Shown here: one piece after another, positions 1 through 7,297 of the stretch
Layout of the letters: every line of letters begins with the position of its first letter
How positions within the stretch are numbered: position 1 is the first letter of the stretch
From: DATBFX01 sp036558305
GTDB taxonomy: Bacteria; Chloroflexota; Chloroflexia; Thermomicrobiales; UBA6265
Length of the DNA stretch: 23,912 nucleotides
Direction: 5' to 3'
NCBI GenBank assembly: GCA_036558305.1
Contig: DATBFX010000126.1
Location: 1 to 23,912 of the forward strand
Translations under genes and position numbers: made by a program
Notes under the pieces: model-generated
The model's database searches: none
The model's input: the letters and a program-made list of their open reading frames with translations, nothing else
Told to the model about the DNA's origin: nothing

Positions 1-135
1 CTGCGCAACCTGGTCCTCGCCCTGCTGCGCCGCGCGGAGGCCACCAACCTCGCCGCCGCCTGCCGCACCTTCGCCGGTCGTCCCCGCACCGCCGTCGCGC
101 TCGTGGCCACCGCCGGCTGCCCGGTGGTGAAATGA
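1..135 (+). CDS. ISAs1-like transposase, C-terminal fragment (5' end outside window)
   Basis: The frame is open from base 1 and ends at TGA 133-135, giving 44 residues. It begins LRNLVLALLRR and continues with NLAAACRTFAGRPRTAVAL. The pattern RNL-x-LxLLRR followed by NxAAAxRxFAxRP is what I recall from the extreme C-terminus of ISAs1-family DDE transposases; this is recognition by eye only. The catalytic DDE residues would lie upstream of the window, so it cannot be judged whether the element is complete. The trp promoter begins only about 24 bp after the stop codon, so the insertion element directly abuts the trp operon. It could instead be a degraded remnant. Confidence 0.55.
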   Translation: MRNLVLALLRRAEATNLAAACRTFAGRPRTAVALVATAGCPVVK

Positions 136-140
136 CCCTG
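118..140 (+). mobile_element. Putative right terminal end of the ISAs1-like element
   Basis: Read on the opposite strand, the sequence ending at 140 begins CAGGGTCATTTCACCACC. ISAs1-family inverted repeats typically start with CAGGG, and the transposase stop often lies inside the right repeat. The partner left repeat is outside the window, so the boundary is inferred. If it is correct, the adjacent 141-148 would be one copy of the target duplication. Confidence 0.35.
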
Positions 141-158
141 CCTGCAGTAAGCCGGGGC

Positions 159-188
159 TTGACAATACGTCGCAGTCGTTGCTAGAGT
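159..188 (+). promoter_or_regulatory. Promoter of the trp operon
   Basis: A consensus -35 box TTGACA (159-164) and a -10 box TAGAGT (183-188) are separated by 18 bp. Transcription would start near 195, just ahead of the T-box stem I, leaving about 375 nt of leader before trpE. The boxes lie outside the IS reading frame and right after its presumed end. Confidence 0.75.
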
Positions 189-194
189 GCGGAT

Positions 195-511
195 AATCGA
201 AGAGCGTGATCGGCCGCGATCGGAACGAGTAGGCGCCGCAACGCACGGCAGAGCGAGCTGGGGATGGTGCAAGCCCGGCGCCGGGGCGGGTGCCGAATGG
301 ATCCGGGAGCCGCGACCCGAACGGCTGGGTGAGCAATCCTCCGCCAAGTAGACGTCGCCGGTGTCTCCACCGTTATCTGGAGCGGCGTATCGGTTCGCCC
401 TGACGAACCCGTACGCGCGGAGTGGGAGTCGCCTGCGACGACTCCAACGAGGGTGGCACCGCGGAACGTGCATGTTGCACCTCCGTCCCTTTGGCGGGAC
501 GGGGGTTTTTT
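195..511 (+). promoter_or_regulatory. T-box riboswitch (tRNA-Trp specific) upstream of trpE
   Basis: This leader has the hallmarks of a T-box. The 5' side of the specifier loop carries AGTA (228-231), and its 3' side carries GAA followed by TGG (298-300) and A. The specifier codon is therefore UGG, for tryptophan. The distal stem I motif is AGAG...TGGTGCAAGCC (251-275). A stem III hairpin pairs 425-431 with 439-445. The T-box core AGGGTGGCACCGCGG is at 450-464, with the acceptor-binding bulge UGGC at 454-457; the C would pair with discriminator G73, the base usual in bacterial tRNA-Trp. A terminator follows directly. Uncharged tRNA-Trp should stabilise the antiterminator and allow trpEGDCF transcription. 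The region between the IS end and trpE (136-569) holds this leader and its promoter and no gene. Confidence 0.93.
479..511 (+). terminator. Rho-independent attenuator of the trp T-box
   Basis: An 11-bp stem (479-489 with 496-506, one G-U pair) closes a 6-nt loop and is followed by a run of T at 506-511. The CGTCCC-loop-GGGACG form is the usual T-box terminator. It is alternative to the antiterminator that contains 450-464. Confidence 0.9.
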
Positions 512-569
512 GTTGCTCGGCGACCCCCGACCGCGACGATATCTCGTTGTGGTACTGGAGGGACGACCG

Positions 570-2150
570 ATGGCCCAGACACTGACGACCCGCCCGCCGC
601 GCGTCCGCGGCGCGCTCACCCCATCGCTGGACGAACTTCGCGACTGGTTGGACGGACGCGACGATCGCCCGCGGACCGTTCCGATCTTCCGCGAAATCAT
701 GGCCGACGTCGAAACGCCCGTCTCGGCCTTCCTCAAGATCCGCAACGGCGGTTCCGCCTTCATGCTCGAAAGCGTCGAAGGCGGGGAGCGGATCGCGCGG
801 TACTCCTTCCTCGGCGCCGGGCCGCTCCTCGACGTCACGATGCGGGACGGCGAGGCGATCGTTGCCTCCGAGACGGAGTCCCGGCACCTCCCCTATGCCG
901 ATCCGCTCGCGGTCCTGGCGGAAACGCTGGAGTCGTATCGCAGCGATCGGTTGCCGGGGTTGCCGCTGCCGAGGTTTCTCGGCGGTGCCGTCGGCTACCT
1001 CTCCTACGAGGCAATCCGGGCGTTCGAGCCGCGGGTCGGTCTCGCCGCCGGTCCCGGTCTCGGGCTCCCCGACGGACGGTTCATGATCGTCGACTCGCTC
1101 CTCGTCTTCGACAACCTGGAGCGGACGATCAAGGCCGTCAGCCACGTCCACCTCGACGCCGGGCTCACCCTCCAGGACGCCTACGACGAGGCTTCGGCGA
1201 AGGTCGAGGAGTTGCTGGCGCGACTGCGCGGACCGTTGCCGGCGATCCCGCGCGGCGGTCCGCCTGATCCCACGCCGGCCGCCGATCGCTCTCGACCCAA
1301 TACCTCGCCGGAGCGGTATCGCGCGTTCGTCGAGCGGGCGAAGGAGTACATCGCGGCGGGCGACATCTTCCAGGTGGTTCTCTCGCAGCGGGTCGATCTG
1401 CCGACACCCGCCCACCCGTTCACGATCTACCGGGCGCTGCGGACGGTCAACCCCTCGCCGTACATGTTCTATCTCGACTTCGGCGACCACCAGATCGTCG
1501 GCGCCTCGCCCGAGTTGTTGGTCCGCCTCGAAGACGGCGTCGTGACCAACCACCCGATCGCGGGAACCCGCCCCCGCGGCCAGACGCCCGAAGCCGACGA
1601 CGAGCTCGCCAGGGAACTGATGGCCGACGAAAAAGAGCGGGCCGAGCACGTGATGCTGCTCGATCTCGGTCGCAACGACGTCGGCCGCGTTTCGAAACCG
1701 GGTTCGGTTCGCGTCGCCCGCTTCATGGAGGTCGACCGCTACTCCCACGTCATGCACCTCGTCAGCAGCGTCGAAGGCGATCTTCGCGACGGTCTGACGG
1801 CGTTCGATGCCCTTCGCGCCTGCTTCCCCGCCGGCACCGTCTCCGGTGCGCCGAAGGTGCGGGCGATGGAGATCATCGCCGAGCAGGAGACCGACCGGCG
1901 CGGCGCCTACTCCGGCGCCGTCGGTTACGTCGACTTCTCCGGCGGCATGGACACCTGCATCGCGTTGCGGACGCTCGTCGTCAAGGACGGCGTCGCCTCG
2001 ATGCAGGCCGGCGGGGGCATCGTCGCCGACAGCACGCCCGACGGCGAGTACGCCGAGAGCTATCACAAGATGCGCGCCCTCTTGCGGGCGATCGAACTGG
2101 CCGAACGTCTCGAAGCGACCGAGAACGGCGCCGCGGAGGTATCGCGATGA
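570..2150 (+). CDS. trpE: Anthranilate synthase component I (TrpE)
   Basis: This is the aminase subunit that converts chorismate and ammonia (delivered by TrpG) to anthranilate, the first committed step of tryptophan synthesis. The product is 526 residues. The N-terminal domain carries LES at 66-68 in FMLESVEGGERIARYSFLG, matching the tryptophan feedback-binding region. The C-terminal chorismate-binding domain (about 247-515) has GDIFQVVLSQR, HPIAGTRPRG, LDLGRNDVGRVS, FPAGTVSGAPKVRAMEI and QAGGGIVADS. I chose ATG 570 because GGAGGGA lies 6 nt upstream and it is the first start after the terminator. The same frame is open back to 453, but that lies inside the T-box core. The gene overlaps trpG by 4 bp. 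Presence of the LES motif and the two separate E and G genes favours TrpE over PabB. Confidence 0.96.
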   Translation: MAQTLTTRPPRVRGALTPSLDELRDWLDGRDDRPRTVPIFREIMADVETPVSAFLKIRNGGSAFMLESVEGGERIARYSFLGAGPLLDVTMRDGEAIVASETESRHLPYADPLAVLAETLESYRSDRLPGLPLPRFLGGAVGYLSYEAIRAFEPRVGLAAGPGLGLPDGRFMIVDSLLVFDNLERTIKAVSHVHLDAGLTLQDAYDEASAKVEELLARLRGPLPAIPRGGPPDPTPAADRSRPNTSPERYRAFVERAKEYIAAGDIFQVVLSQRVDLPTPAHPFTIYRALRTVNPSPYMFYLDFGDHQIVGASPELLVRLEDGVVTNHPIAGTRPRGQTPEADDELARELMADEKERAEHVMLLDLGRNDVGRVSKPGSVRVARFMEVDRYSHVMHLVSSVEGDLRDGLTAFDALRACFPAGTVSGAPKVRAMEIIAEQETDRRGAYSGAVGYVDFSGGMDTCIALRTLVVKDGVASMQAGGGIVADSTPDGEYAESYHKMRALLRAIELAERLEATENGAAEVSR

Positions 2151-2767
2151 TCCTGCTGCTCGACAACTACGACTCGTTCACCTTCAACCTCTATCAACAC
2201 CTCGGCGAACTCGGCGCGGAGATCGTCGTCGCCCGCAACGACCAGATCACGCTCGACGAGGTCGAGGCGATGCGGCCTGACCTCGACCGGATCGTCGTCT
2301 CGCCGGGCCCTTGCACGCCGAACGAAGCGGGGATCTCGGTGCCGCTGATCCGCCGGTTTGCCGGCCGGGTGCCGATCCTCGGCGTCTGCCTCGGCCACCA
2401 GGCGATCGGCGCCGCGTTCGGCGGGCGGATCGTCCGCGCGCCGAAAGTGATGCACGGGAAGACGTCGGAGATCCACCACCGCGGCGTCGGCGTTTTCGCC
2501 GGCCTGCCGAACCCGTTCGTCGCCACCCGCTACCACTCGCTGATCGTCGAGCGGTCGAGTCTGCCGCCGGTGTTCGAGATCACGGCCGAGACGGACGACG
2601 GTACGATCATGGGGTTGCGCCACCGCGAGTTCGAGGTCGAGGGCGTCCAGTTCCACCCCGAATCGATTTTGACGCCCGTCGGCAAGGATCTGCTCGCCAA
2701 TTTTCTCGGTTTGCGTCAACCGGCGCTCGTTCGCGCGTCGGAGCAACTCGTCGCGCTCGGCTACTGA
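2147..2767 (+). CDS. trpG: Anthranilate synthase component II, glutamine amidotransferase (TrpG)
   Basis: This is a class I glutamine amidotransferase that hydrolyses glutamine and passes ammonia to TrpE. The 206-residue product starts LLLDNYDSFTFNLYQHLGELG. It has the oxyanion motif SPGPCTPNEAG, the nucleophile Cys81 in GVCLGHQAIG, and the His170/Glu172 pair in VQFHPESILTP, so the catalytic triad is complete. Its start overlaps the trpE stop as ATGA, implying translational coupling. The protein could also serve PabB for folate synthesis, as TrpG/PabA does in some bacteria; no pabB is visible here. Confidence 0.95.
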   Translation: MILLLDNYDSFTFNLYQHLGELGAEIVVARNDQITLDEVEAMRPDLDRIVVSPGPCTPNEAGISVPLIRRFAGRVPILGVCLGHQAIGAAFGGRIVRAPKVMHGKTSEIHHRGVGVFAGLPNPFVATRYHSLIVERSSLPPVFEITAETDDGTIMGLRHREFEVEGVQFHPESILTPVGKDLLANFLGLRQPALVRASEQLVALGY

Positions 2768-2786
2768 ACCGGAAGGAGCGCCAGCG

Positions 2787-3854
2787 ATGGCCGAACTACC
2801 GTCATTCGACATCCGACAGGCGATCCAGGCGGTCGTCGACGGGCGTGAGTTGACCACGACCGAGGCGACCGCCGCGATGGACGCGATCATGACCGGGCAG
2901 GCGACGCCGGCCCAGATCGCCGCCCTGGTGACCGCCCTGCGCATCCGCGGCGAGTCCGTCGCCGAGATCGCCGGGTTCGCCGCCGCGATGCGCCGTCACG
3001 CATTGCCGGTGGTCCTGGCGGACGATCCGAGACCGGTCGTCGATACCTGCGGCACCGGCGGCGACGGATCGGGGACGTTCAACATCTCGACGACCGCCGC
3101 CTTCGTCATCGCCGGCGCCGGCGTCCGCGTCGCCAAGCACGGGAACCGCTCGGTGACCAGTCAATGCGGATCGGCCGACGTCCTCGAAGGACTCGGCGTC
3201 AAGGTCGATCTGACACCGGAGCAAGTCGCGGAAAGCGTGGCCCGCACCGGATTTGGCTTCATGTTCGCCCCCGGATTTCACCCCGGTTTTCGCCACGCCG
3301 GGCCCACTCGCCGCGAGATCGGTATCCGGACCATCTTCAACGCGCTCGGTCCACTCACCAACCCGGCCGGCGTCCGCCACCAATTGATCGGCGTCGGGCA
3401 CCCTCACCTGGCGCGGAAATTGGCGGAAGCCCACGCCGCGCTCGGCAGCAGCCACGTCGTGGTTGTCCACTCGGGCGACGGTCTCGACGAATTCGGCATC
3501 GCCGGCCCGACGCAGGTGACCGAATACGATGCCCGCACCGGCGAGGTGAGGACCTTCGAGGTCGAACCGGAAGGTTTCGGACTCGACCGCTGCGCGACCG
3601 ACGGCATCCGCGGCGGCGCCGTCGGCGAGAACGTCAAGATCGTCCTCGCCGTCCTCTCCGGCGAACGCGGACCGTGTCGCGACGTCACCCTGCTCAACGC
3701 CGGCGCCGGACTCTACGCCGCCGACGCCGCCGCCTCGATCGCCGACGGGATTGCCCTGGCGGCCGAGTCGATCGATTCCGGCCGTGCGCTCGCGTCGCTG
3801 CAAGAACTGGTCGCCTATTCGCGCGAACTCTCGGCCGAACCTGTCAGCGCGTGA
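2787..3854 (+). CDS. trpD: Anthranilate phosphoribosyltransferase (TrpD)
   Basis: TrpD transfers the phosphoribosyl group of PRPP to anthranilate. The 355-residue protein has a helical N-terminal domain (about 1-75) and the PRPP-binding glycine loop GTGGDGSGTFNIST starting at residue 89. KHGNRSVTSQCGSADVLE starts at residue 117, and NPAGVRHQLIGV lies further on. Length and motif order are normal for the family. It lies 19 bp after trpG with GGAAGGAG just ahead of the ATG. It is a stand-alone gene, not fused to trpG as in some enterobacteria. The related family, thymidine phosphorylase, is excluded by the KHGNR/GTGGD combination and the operon context. Confidence 0.96.
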   Translation: MAELPSFDIRQAIQAVVDGRELTTTEATAAMDAIMTGQATPAQIAALVTALRIRGESVAEIAGFAAAMRRHALPVVLADDPRPVVDTCGTGGDGSGTFNISTTAAFVIAGAGVRVAKHGNRSVTSQCGSADVLEGLGVKVDLTPEQVAESVARTGFGFMFAPGFHPGFRHAGPTRREIGIRTIFNALGPLTNPAGVRHQLIGVGHPHLARKLAEAHAALGSSHVVVVHSGDGLDEFGIAGPTQVTEYDARTGEVRTFEVEPEGFGLDRCATDGIRGGAVGENVKIVLAVLSGERGPCRDVTLLNAGAGLYAADAAASIADGIALAAESIDSGRALASLQELVAYSRELSAEPVSA

Positions 3855-3876
3855 TTGAACCCCCCTGGAGACACGA

Positions 3877-4713
3877 ATGACGACCACCTTCGTCGAGACC
3901 GGGACGATCCTCGATCGCATCCTGGCACAGACAGCGGCCGACATGGCGGAGCGGAAGCGCGAGACGCCGGTCGCGGCGCTCGAACGGATGGCGCGGGACC
4001 GCGGGAAGCCGCACGGGTTTCGTTCGGCACTGGCGGAACCCGGTCTCTCGGTCATCGCCGAGATCAAACGCGCCTCGCCGTCGCGCGGGCGTTTCCCAGT
4101 CGAGATCGATCCGGCCGCGGTCGCCGCTGAGTACCTGCGCGGCGGAGCGGCGGCGCTGTCGGTGTTGACCGACGGTCCGTTCTTTCAGGGATCGCTCCAC
4201 GATCTCAGCGACGCCGCCACGGTTGCCCACCTAGCCGCGCCGCCGGCGCCCGTGCTGCGCAAGGATTTCGTGATCGACGAGTACCAAATTCACGAGGCGC
4301 TGGTCTTCGGCGCCGACGCGATTCTGCTGATCGTCGCCGCCCTCGGTCAGCGATCGCTGGCCGCGCTGCTCGACGTGACCAGGGAGCTGGGATTGGAAGC
4401 CCTCGTCGAGGTCCACGACGAGGCGGAGATGGAGCGAGCTGCCGAAGCAGGAGCAGCGGTGATCGGCATCAACAACCGCGATCTGCGCACCTTCCACGTC
4501 GACCTCGGAGTGTCCGAACGGTTGGCCCCGCTGGCGCCCGCCGATGCCGTCCTCGTCGGCGAGAGCGGTATCTACACCGCTGAGGAGGCAAGCCGGCTGG
4601 CCGCGGCCGGAATCGACGCGATCCTCGTCGGCGAATCGCTGATCGTTGCTGGTGACCGGTCCGCGGCCGTGAAGGCCCTTGCCGGCGCTCCCGTGGCGAG
4701 TCGTCGTGGCTGA
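3877..4713 (+). CDS. trpC: Indole-3-glycerol-phosphate synthase (TrpC)
   Basis: TrpC closes the indole ring, turning the carboxyphenylamino-deoxyribulose phosphate into indole-3-glycerol phosphate. The 278-residue TIM barrel shows IAEIKRASPSRG (Lys64), LRKDFVIDEYQI (Lys129), EALVEVHDEAEMERA, GINNRDLRTF and the C-terminal phosphate loop LVGESGI...AILVGESLI. All the usual catalytic segments are present. GGAG lies 7 nt before the ATG. The 3' end overlaps the start of trpF, so the two TIM-barrel enzymes are adjacent but not fused. Confidence 0.96.
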   Translation: MTTTFVETGTILDRILAQTAADMAERKRETPVAALERMARDRGKPHGFRSALAEPGLSVIAEIKRASPSRGRFPVEIDPAAVAAEYLRGGAAALSVLTDGPFFQGSLHDLSDAATVAHLAAPPAPVLRKDFVIDEYQIHEALVFGADAILLIVAALGQRSLAALLDVTRELGLEALVEVHDEAEMERAAEAGAAVIGINNRDLRTFHVDLGVSERLAPLAPADAVLVGESGIYTAEEASRLAAAGIDAILVGESLIVAGDRSAAVKALAGAPVASRRG

Positions 4714-5404
4714 GAAAGCTCTTGCGTTCGGTTTCCCGCGGCAGTCCGTCAAGGTCTGCGGGCTGCGGGAGCCCCGGCATGCCCAGGCGGCCGTCACCGC
4801 GGGCGCCGATCTGCTCGGTTTCGTCTTCGCACCGTCGAAACGACGGGTCGACGCGGTGACCGCCCGCGCCTGCATCGAAGCCGCGCGGGGTGTCACCGGA
4901 GAGAGGCGCTTCCTCGCGGTCGGAGTCTTTGCGAGCGCGACCGCCGAGGAGATGAACGAGACCGCGGAGCGAGCGGGGCTCGACCTGCTGCAAGTCCACG
5001 GCAACGCGGATGCGACGATCGGGAACCGACTCCGGCGTCCCTACCTGGTGGCTGTGCACCCTTCGCCCGAAATGTCGGCGTCCGACGTCGAAGCGGTATT
5101 CGACGCCTACCGGCGTTCGGCCGCGCCGCCGCTCGCCTTCCTCATCGACGGTTATCGGGTCGGTCAACTCGGGGGGCAAGGGGTTCGGGCGGATTGGAAC
5201 CTCGCGCGCGAACTTGCGCGGTGTCGTCCGGTCGTGCTCGCGGGTGGGCTGAACGCCGAGAATGTCGGGGAGGCGATTCGCACGGTCGGGCCGATCGGGG
5301 TGGACGTCAGCAGCGGGGTCGAAACGGAGGGGAGCAAAGACGGCGCGAAGATCGGGGCCTTTGTGAGGGCGGCACGGGAAGGGTTCGCGGCGTCGAACCG
5401 CTGA
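4706..5404 (+). CDS. trpF: Phosphoribosylanthranilate isomerase (TrpF)
   Basis: TrpF catalyses the Amadori rearrangement that supplies the TrpC substrate. With the GTG start at 4706 the protein has 232 residues. It carries the general base Cys18 in VKVCGLREP, GADLLGFVF, LLQVHG, the acid Asp148 in FLIDGY, LAGGLNAENV and GVDVSSGVE. The start is uncertain: a TTG at 4679 gives nine more residues, but GTG 4706 gives an 8-bp overlap with trpC and a more usual N-terminus. No clear Shine-Dalgarno sequence is seen for either, so translational coupling is likely. It is the last trp gene here; trpB and trpA do not follow. Confidence 0.93.
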   Translation: MAEKALAFGFPRQSVKVCGLREPRHAQAAVTAGADLLGFVFAPSKRRVDAVTARACIEAARGVTGERRFLAVGVFASATAEEMNETAERAGLDLLQVHGNADATIGNRLRRPYLVAVHPSPEMSASDVEAVFDAYRRSAAPPLAFLIDGYRVGQLGGQGVRADWNLARELARCRPVVLAGGLNAENVGEAIRTVGPIGVDVSSGVETEGSKDGAKIGAFVRAAREGFAASNR

Positions 5405-5416
5405 GGGAGACAACCG

Positions 5417-6088
5417 CTACGCCGTGGCATCGGCGAGCAGGCGCCGGAGCCAGGCGTGTTCGTCGCCGGTGATCTCCTGGCCGATGTGGACGCTGCGCGA
5501 GGGGAGCGCCTGGGCGACGCGGTAAACGCCGCCCGAGCGCGTCATGAACCCGTAGTCGACCAGTTCCCGCCGAAGCGTCGCAACGTCTTCGTGCGCCTCG
5601 CGCAGGGTCGCGTTGACCTCTTTTTCTGGGTAGTCCCGCGACGGTTCGAAACGAGCGAGTAGGTGCTGCAGGACGATCACGCGCTTCTTGCGCTGCGCAG
5701 GGATCTGCTTCAACCGCGCACCGTCGAAGAAATCACGGATCACCTTTGCCCGTTCGCGCGCTTCGGCATCGTCTGCCCCAGCAGTTGTTTGATCTGGTAA
5801 TTCGGCCGCCGGTCGACTCGCTACGAGCCGCGTCAACGCGCTGAGCGAGGCTTCGTCGAGGGCGTACACCCGGCTCTGACCGTCCCGGGTGACCGCGATC
5901 AACCCGGCATCGACCAGCTTGGCGGCGTGGTGGCTAACCGTCGGCGCCCCGACCGCGAGGAGATCGGCGAGTTCCTTTCCCGTGCGCGGTCGCTCCGCCA
6001 CGGCGCCGAGGATCCGCAACCGCGAGGGATCGCCGAGCGCCTTGAAGACGTCGACCAGTCGTACCAAGAGTGAATCGTGTGTTTCCAA
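5417..6088 (-). CDS. ArsR-type winged-helix regulator with C-terminal DUF2087
   Basis: The 223-residue protein has an N-terminal ArsR-like HTH (about 8-90) with FKALGDPSRLRILGAV and the recognition helix region APTVSHHAAKLVDAGL. A DUF2087 domain (about 128-192) follows, seen as FFDGARLKQIPAQRKKRVIVL and YPEKEVNATLREAHEDVATLRRE-like text. There is no cysteine in the protein, so it is not a classical thiolate metal sensor; its signal is unknown. The start is TTG at 6088, supported by AAAGGAG 8 nt upstream. It converges on trpF with 12 bp between the stops. It has its own promoter and a palindrome over the transcription start, which suggests autorepression. It could also control the DUF4272 genes upstream, but nothing here proves that. 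Confidence 0.85.
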   Translation of the reverse strand: METHDSLLVRLVDVFKALGDPSRLRILGAVAERPRTGKELADLLAVGAPTVSHHAAKLVDAGLIAVTRDGQSRVYALDEASLSALTRLVASRPAAELPDQTTAGADDAEARERAKVIRDFFDGARLKQIPAQRKKRVIVLQHLLARFEPSRDYPEKEVNATLREAHEDVATLRRELVDYGFMTRSGGVYRVAQALPSRSVHIGQEITGDEHAWLRRLLADATA

Positions 6089-6106
6089 CGTCCGCGCTCC
6101 TTTCTA

Positions 6107-6126
6107 CGATACTTTTATAAGTATCG
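6107..6126. promoter_or_regulatory. Palindromic operator of the ArsR/DUF2087 gene
   Basis: CGATACTT-TTAT-AAGTATCG is a perfect 8-bp inverted repeat around a 4-bp centre, strikingly AT-rich for this genome. It covers the expected transcription start of the adjacent regulator gene and resembles ArsR/SmtB operators (ATA-n-TAT arms). Autorepression is inferred from this position. Confidence 0.75.
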
Positions 6127-6131
6127 AATTA

Positions 6132-6160
6132 AAGATAGCACGACGCGTGCCCCGTGTCAA
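6132..6160 (-). promoter_or_regulatory. Promoter of the ArsR/DUF2087 gene
   Basis: On the minus strand, TTGACA (6160-6155) and TATCTT (6137-6132) are 17 bp apart. The start would fall near 6125, inside the palindrome at 6107-6126, leaving a leader of about 37 nt. Confidence 0.7.
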
Positions 6161-6230
6161 TCCCGTGCGAGAGCGACCCGTCCAACGGATCGCGTTGAGC
6201 TCCACGACCAGGATGACCGCGAGGACAACG

Positions 6231-7001
6231 TCAGTCGACGGCGAGCGGCACGTCGTCCCAGGATGAACCGAAACCACACAGCCAGTTCAACGCATGAAGG
6301 CGAACGGCCGCGATCGTGGCGATGAGGTCGACCCGGTCTTCCTGCAGCGTGCGAAACGGCCTCCCCTCTACGGGGAAATCGTCATGTGCGCCGCGCCGAA
6401 GGATTCCGGATTCGACACTTTCCCGTACCACGTCGCGAATGTCGGTTTCGAGTTCGGCGAGGCGGCGCCCGCTCAGGTGCCGGCGTTCGTCCTCGATCTC
6501 CGCCCGCCAGAGCCAGACCTCGGCGCGTTCGCGCTCCCCGGCAATTTCCTCTTCGGACCGAAGGTCGAAGGACTCGATCCAGGCCGCCGGGCTGCTCCAC
6601 GGGGAGGGAACCGAACCCAAAACCGGTTGGGGGTCACCCGGCGCGATCGGATCGAGCCGCGCCGGCAGCAATCCGCCCGCCCAACCGAGCGCGAGGAGGG
6701 CTTCGGCATTCCATGTCCCCGCCCGCATCTCGTCTCGAGACAGCGCGCCGACCGGGGTGTCGAGCAATCGGCGCTCTTCCTTCGTCAGATCGCGCGCCAG
6801 ATCGTGTTCATCCAGCCAGGTCACCAGGTCGAACGCTTCGGCGTCCGGTGCCTCGTCGAGTTCGGCCGAGCCGGAGGGCGATTCGAGAAAGGCGCGTCGG
6901 CAGAGTGCCGCCAGCGCGATCAACCGACGCGCCACCTCGCTCGGCGGCCGGAGATTGATCTCGATCTCCTGGTCGTCGGTACTATCGTCGCGGCCACCCA
7001 T
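6231..7001 (-). CDS. DUF4272 domain protein
   Basis: The product has 256 residues. After a short acidic, Asp/Glu-rich N-terminus it reads PPSEVARRLIALAALCRRAFLE, then WLDEHDLARDLTKEERRLL, WNAEALLALGWAGGLLP and SFDLRSEEEI. It continues with VWLWRAEIEDERRHL and ends VRLHALNWLCGFG. This series of helical blocks, with the WxxEALLxLxWA core and the closing R-x-HALNWL segment, matches DUF4272 as I remember it. The function is unknown. No signal peptide or membrane segment is seen, so it is likely cytosolic. The ATG at 7001 comes 7 bp after the stop of the DUF5808 gene, so the two are probably co-transcribed. The frame stays open further upstream, but that part is low-complexity Ser-rich and overlaps the DUF5808 gene. 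Confidence 0.7.
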   Translation of the reverse strand: MGGRDDSTDDQEIEINLRPPSEVARRLIALAALCRRAFLESPSGSAELDEAPDAEAFDLVTWLDEHDLARDLTKEERRLLDTPVGALSRDEMRAGTWNAEALLALGWAGGLLPARLDPIAPGDPQPVLGSVPSPWSSPAAWIESFDLRSEEEIAGERERAEVWLWRAEIEDERRHLSGRRLAELETDIRDVVRESVESGILRRGAHDDFPVEGRPFRTLQEDRVDLIATIAAVRLHALNWLCGFGSSWDDVPLAVD

Positions 7002-7008
7002 GGCGCGG

Positions 7009-7227
7009 CTACTTGTCGACGCGCATCCGCGACTGTCGGGCGACGACGATGCCGAGGATGACGGCGAGGATGACCCAGGCGAGCGGGCGACCGAAATTGA
7101 GGGTCCAGCCAAGACCGCTTCGCTGGCGGACGATCACGCGGGGATCCGCCGCGTCCACGTAGATGATGCCGAGGCGCCAGGGGTTGTGTTTGACCTCGTG
7201 GGTGACCTCACCAAACGGCGTGCTCAC
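7009..7227 (-). CDS. Small DUF5808 membrane protein
   Basis: This is a 72-residue protein. Its first half, HNPWRLGIIYVDAADPRVIV then GLGWTLNFGRPLAW, matches the DUF5808 pattern (W-x-x-G-x-x-Y-x-x-x-x-DPR...G-x-GW-TLNFGRP). A single hydrophobic helix follows (about 47-64, LAWVILAVILGIVVA) with a basic tail RQSRMRVDK, so it probably sits in the cytoplasmic membrane. The start is GTG at 7227 with AAAGGA 11 nt upstream. DUF5808 domains are often found in membrane proteins of unknown role in Gram-positive-type bacteria. It is the first gene of a two-gene unit with the DUF4272 gene. Confidence 0.72.
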   Translation of the reverse strand: MSTPFGEVTHEVKHNPWRLGIIYVDAADPRVIVRQRSGLGWTLNFGRPLAWVILAVILGIVVARQSRMRVDK

Positions 7228-7268
7228 GGTTTTCGCATTCCTTTCGTCTCACGACCGGTGCTCAGGCG

Positions 7269-7297
7269 ATGGTAGCCGCTCAGAGCCGATTCCCCAA
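7269..7297 (-). promoter_or_regulatory. Possible promoter of the DUF5808-DUF4272 pair
   Basis: On the minus strand, TTGGGG (7297-7292) and TACCAT (7274-7269) are spaced by 17 bp, about 40 bp before the GTG start. Box quality is moderate. The 178-bp region 7228-7405 is shared with the divergent HMG-CoA lyase gene; I see no strong promoter for the latter. Confidence 0.4.

Noticed and set aside
453..569. N-terminal extension of trpE from an ATG at 453
   Set aside because: This stretch is the T-box core and terminator. The extension has no enzyme-like sequence, and ATG 570 has a strong ribosome site.
182..838. 218-codon open frame on the minus strand over the leader and 5' trpE
   Set aside because: It is antisense to the T-box and trpE, with an Arg/Ser-rich composition typical of a GC-rich shadow frame.
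2802..4067. 421-codon minus-strand frame across trpD and trpC
   Set aside because: It lies exactly opposite clear trpD and trpC coding sequence and has low-complexity Asp/Gly/Arg-rich text without a family pattern.
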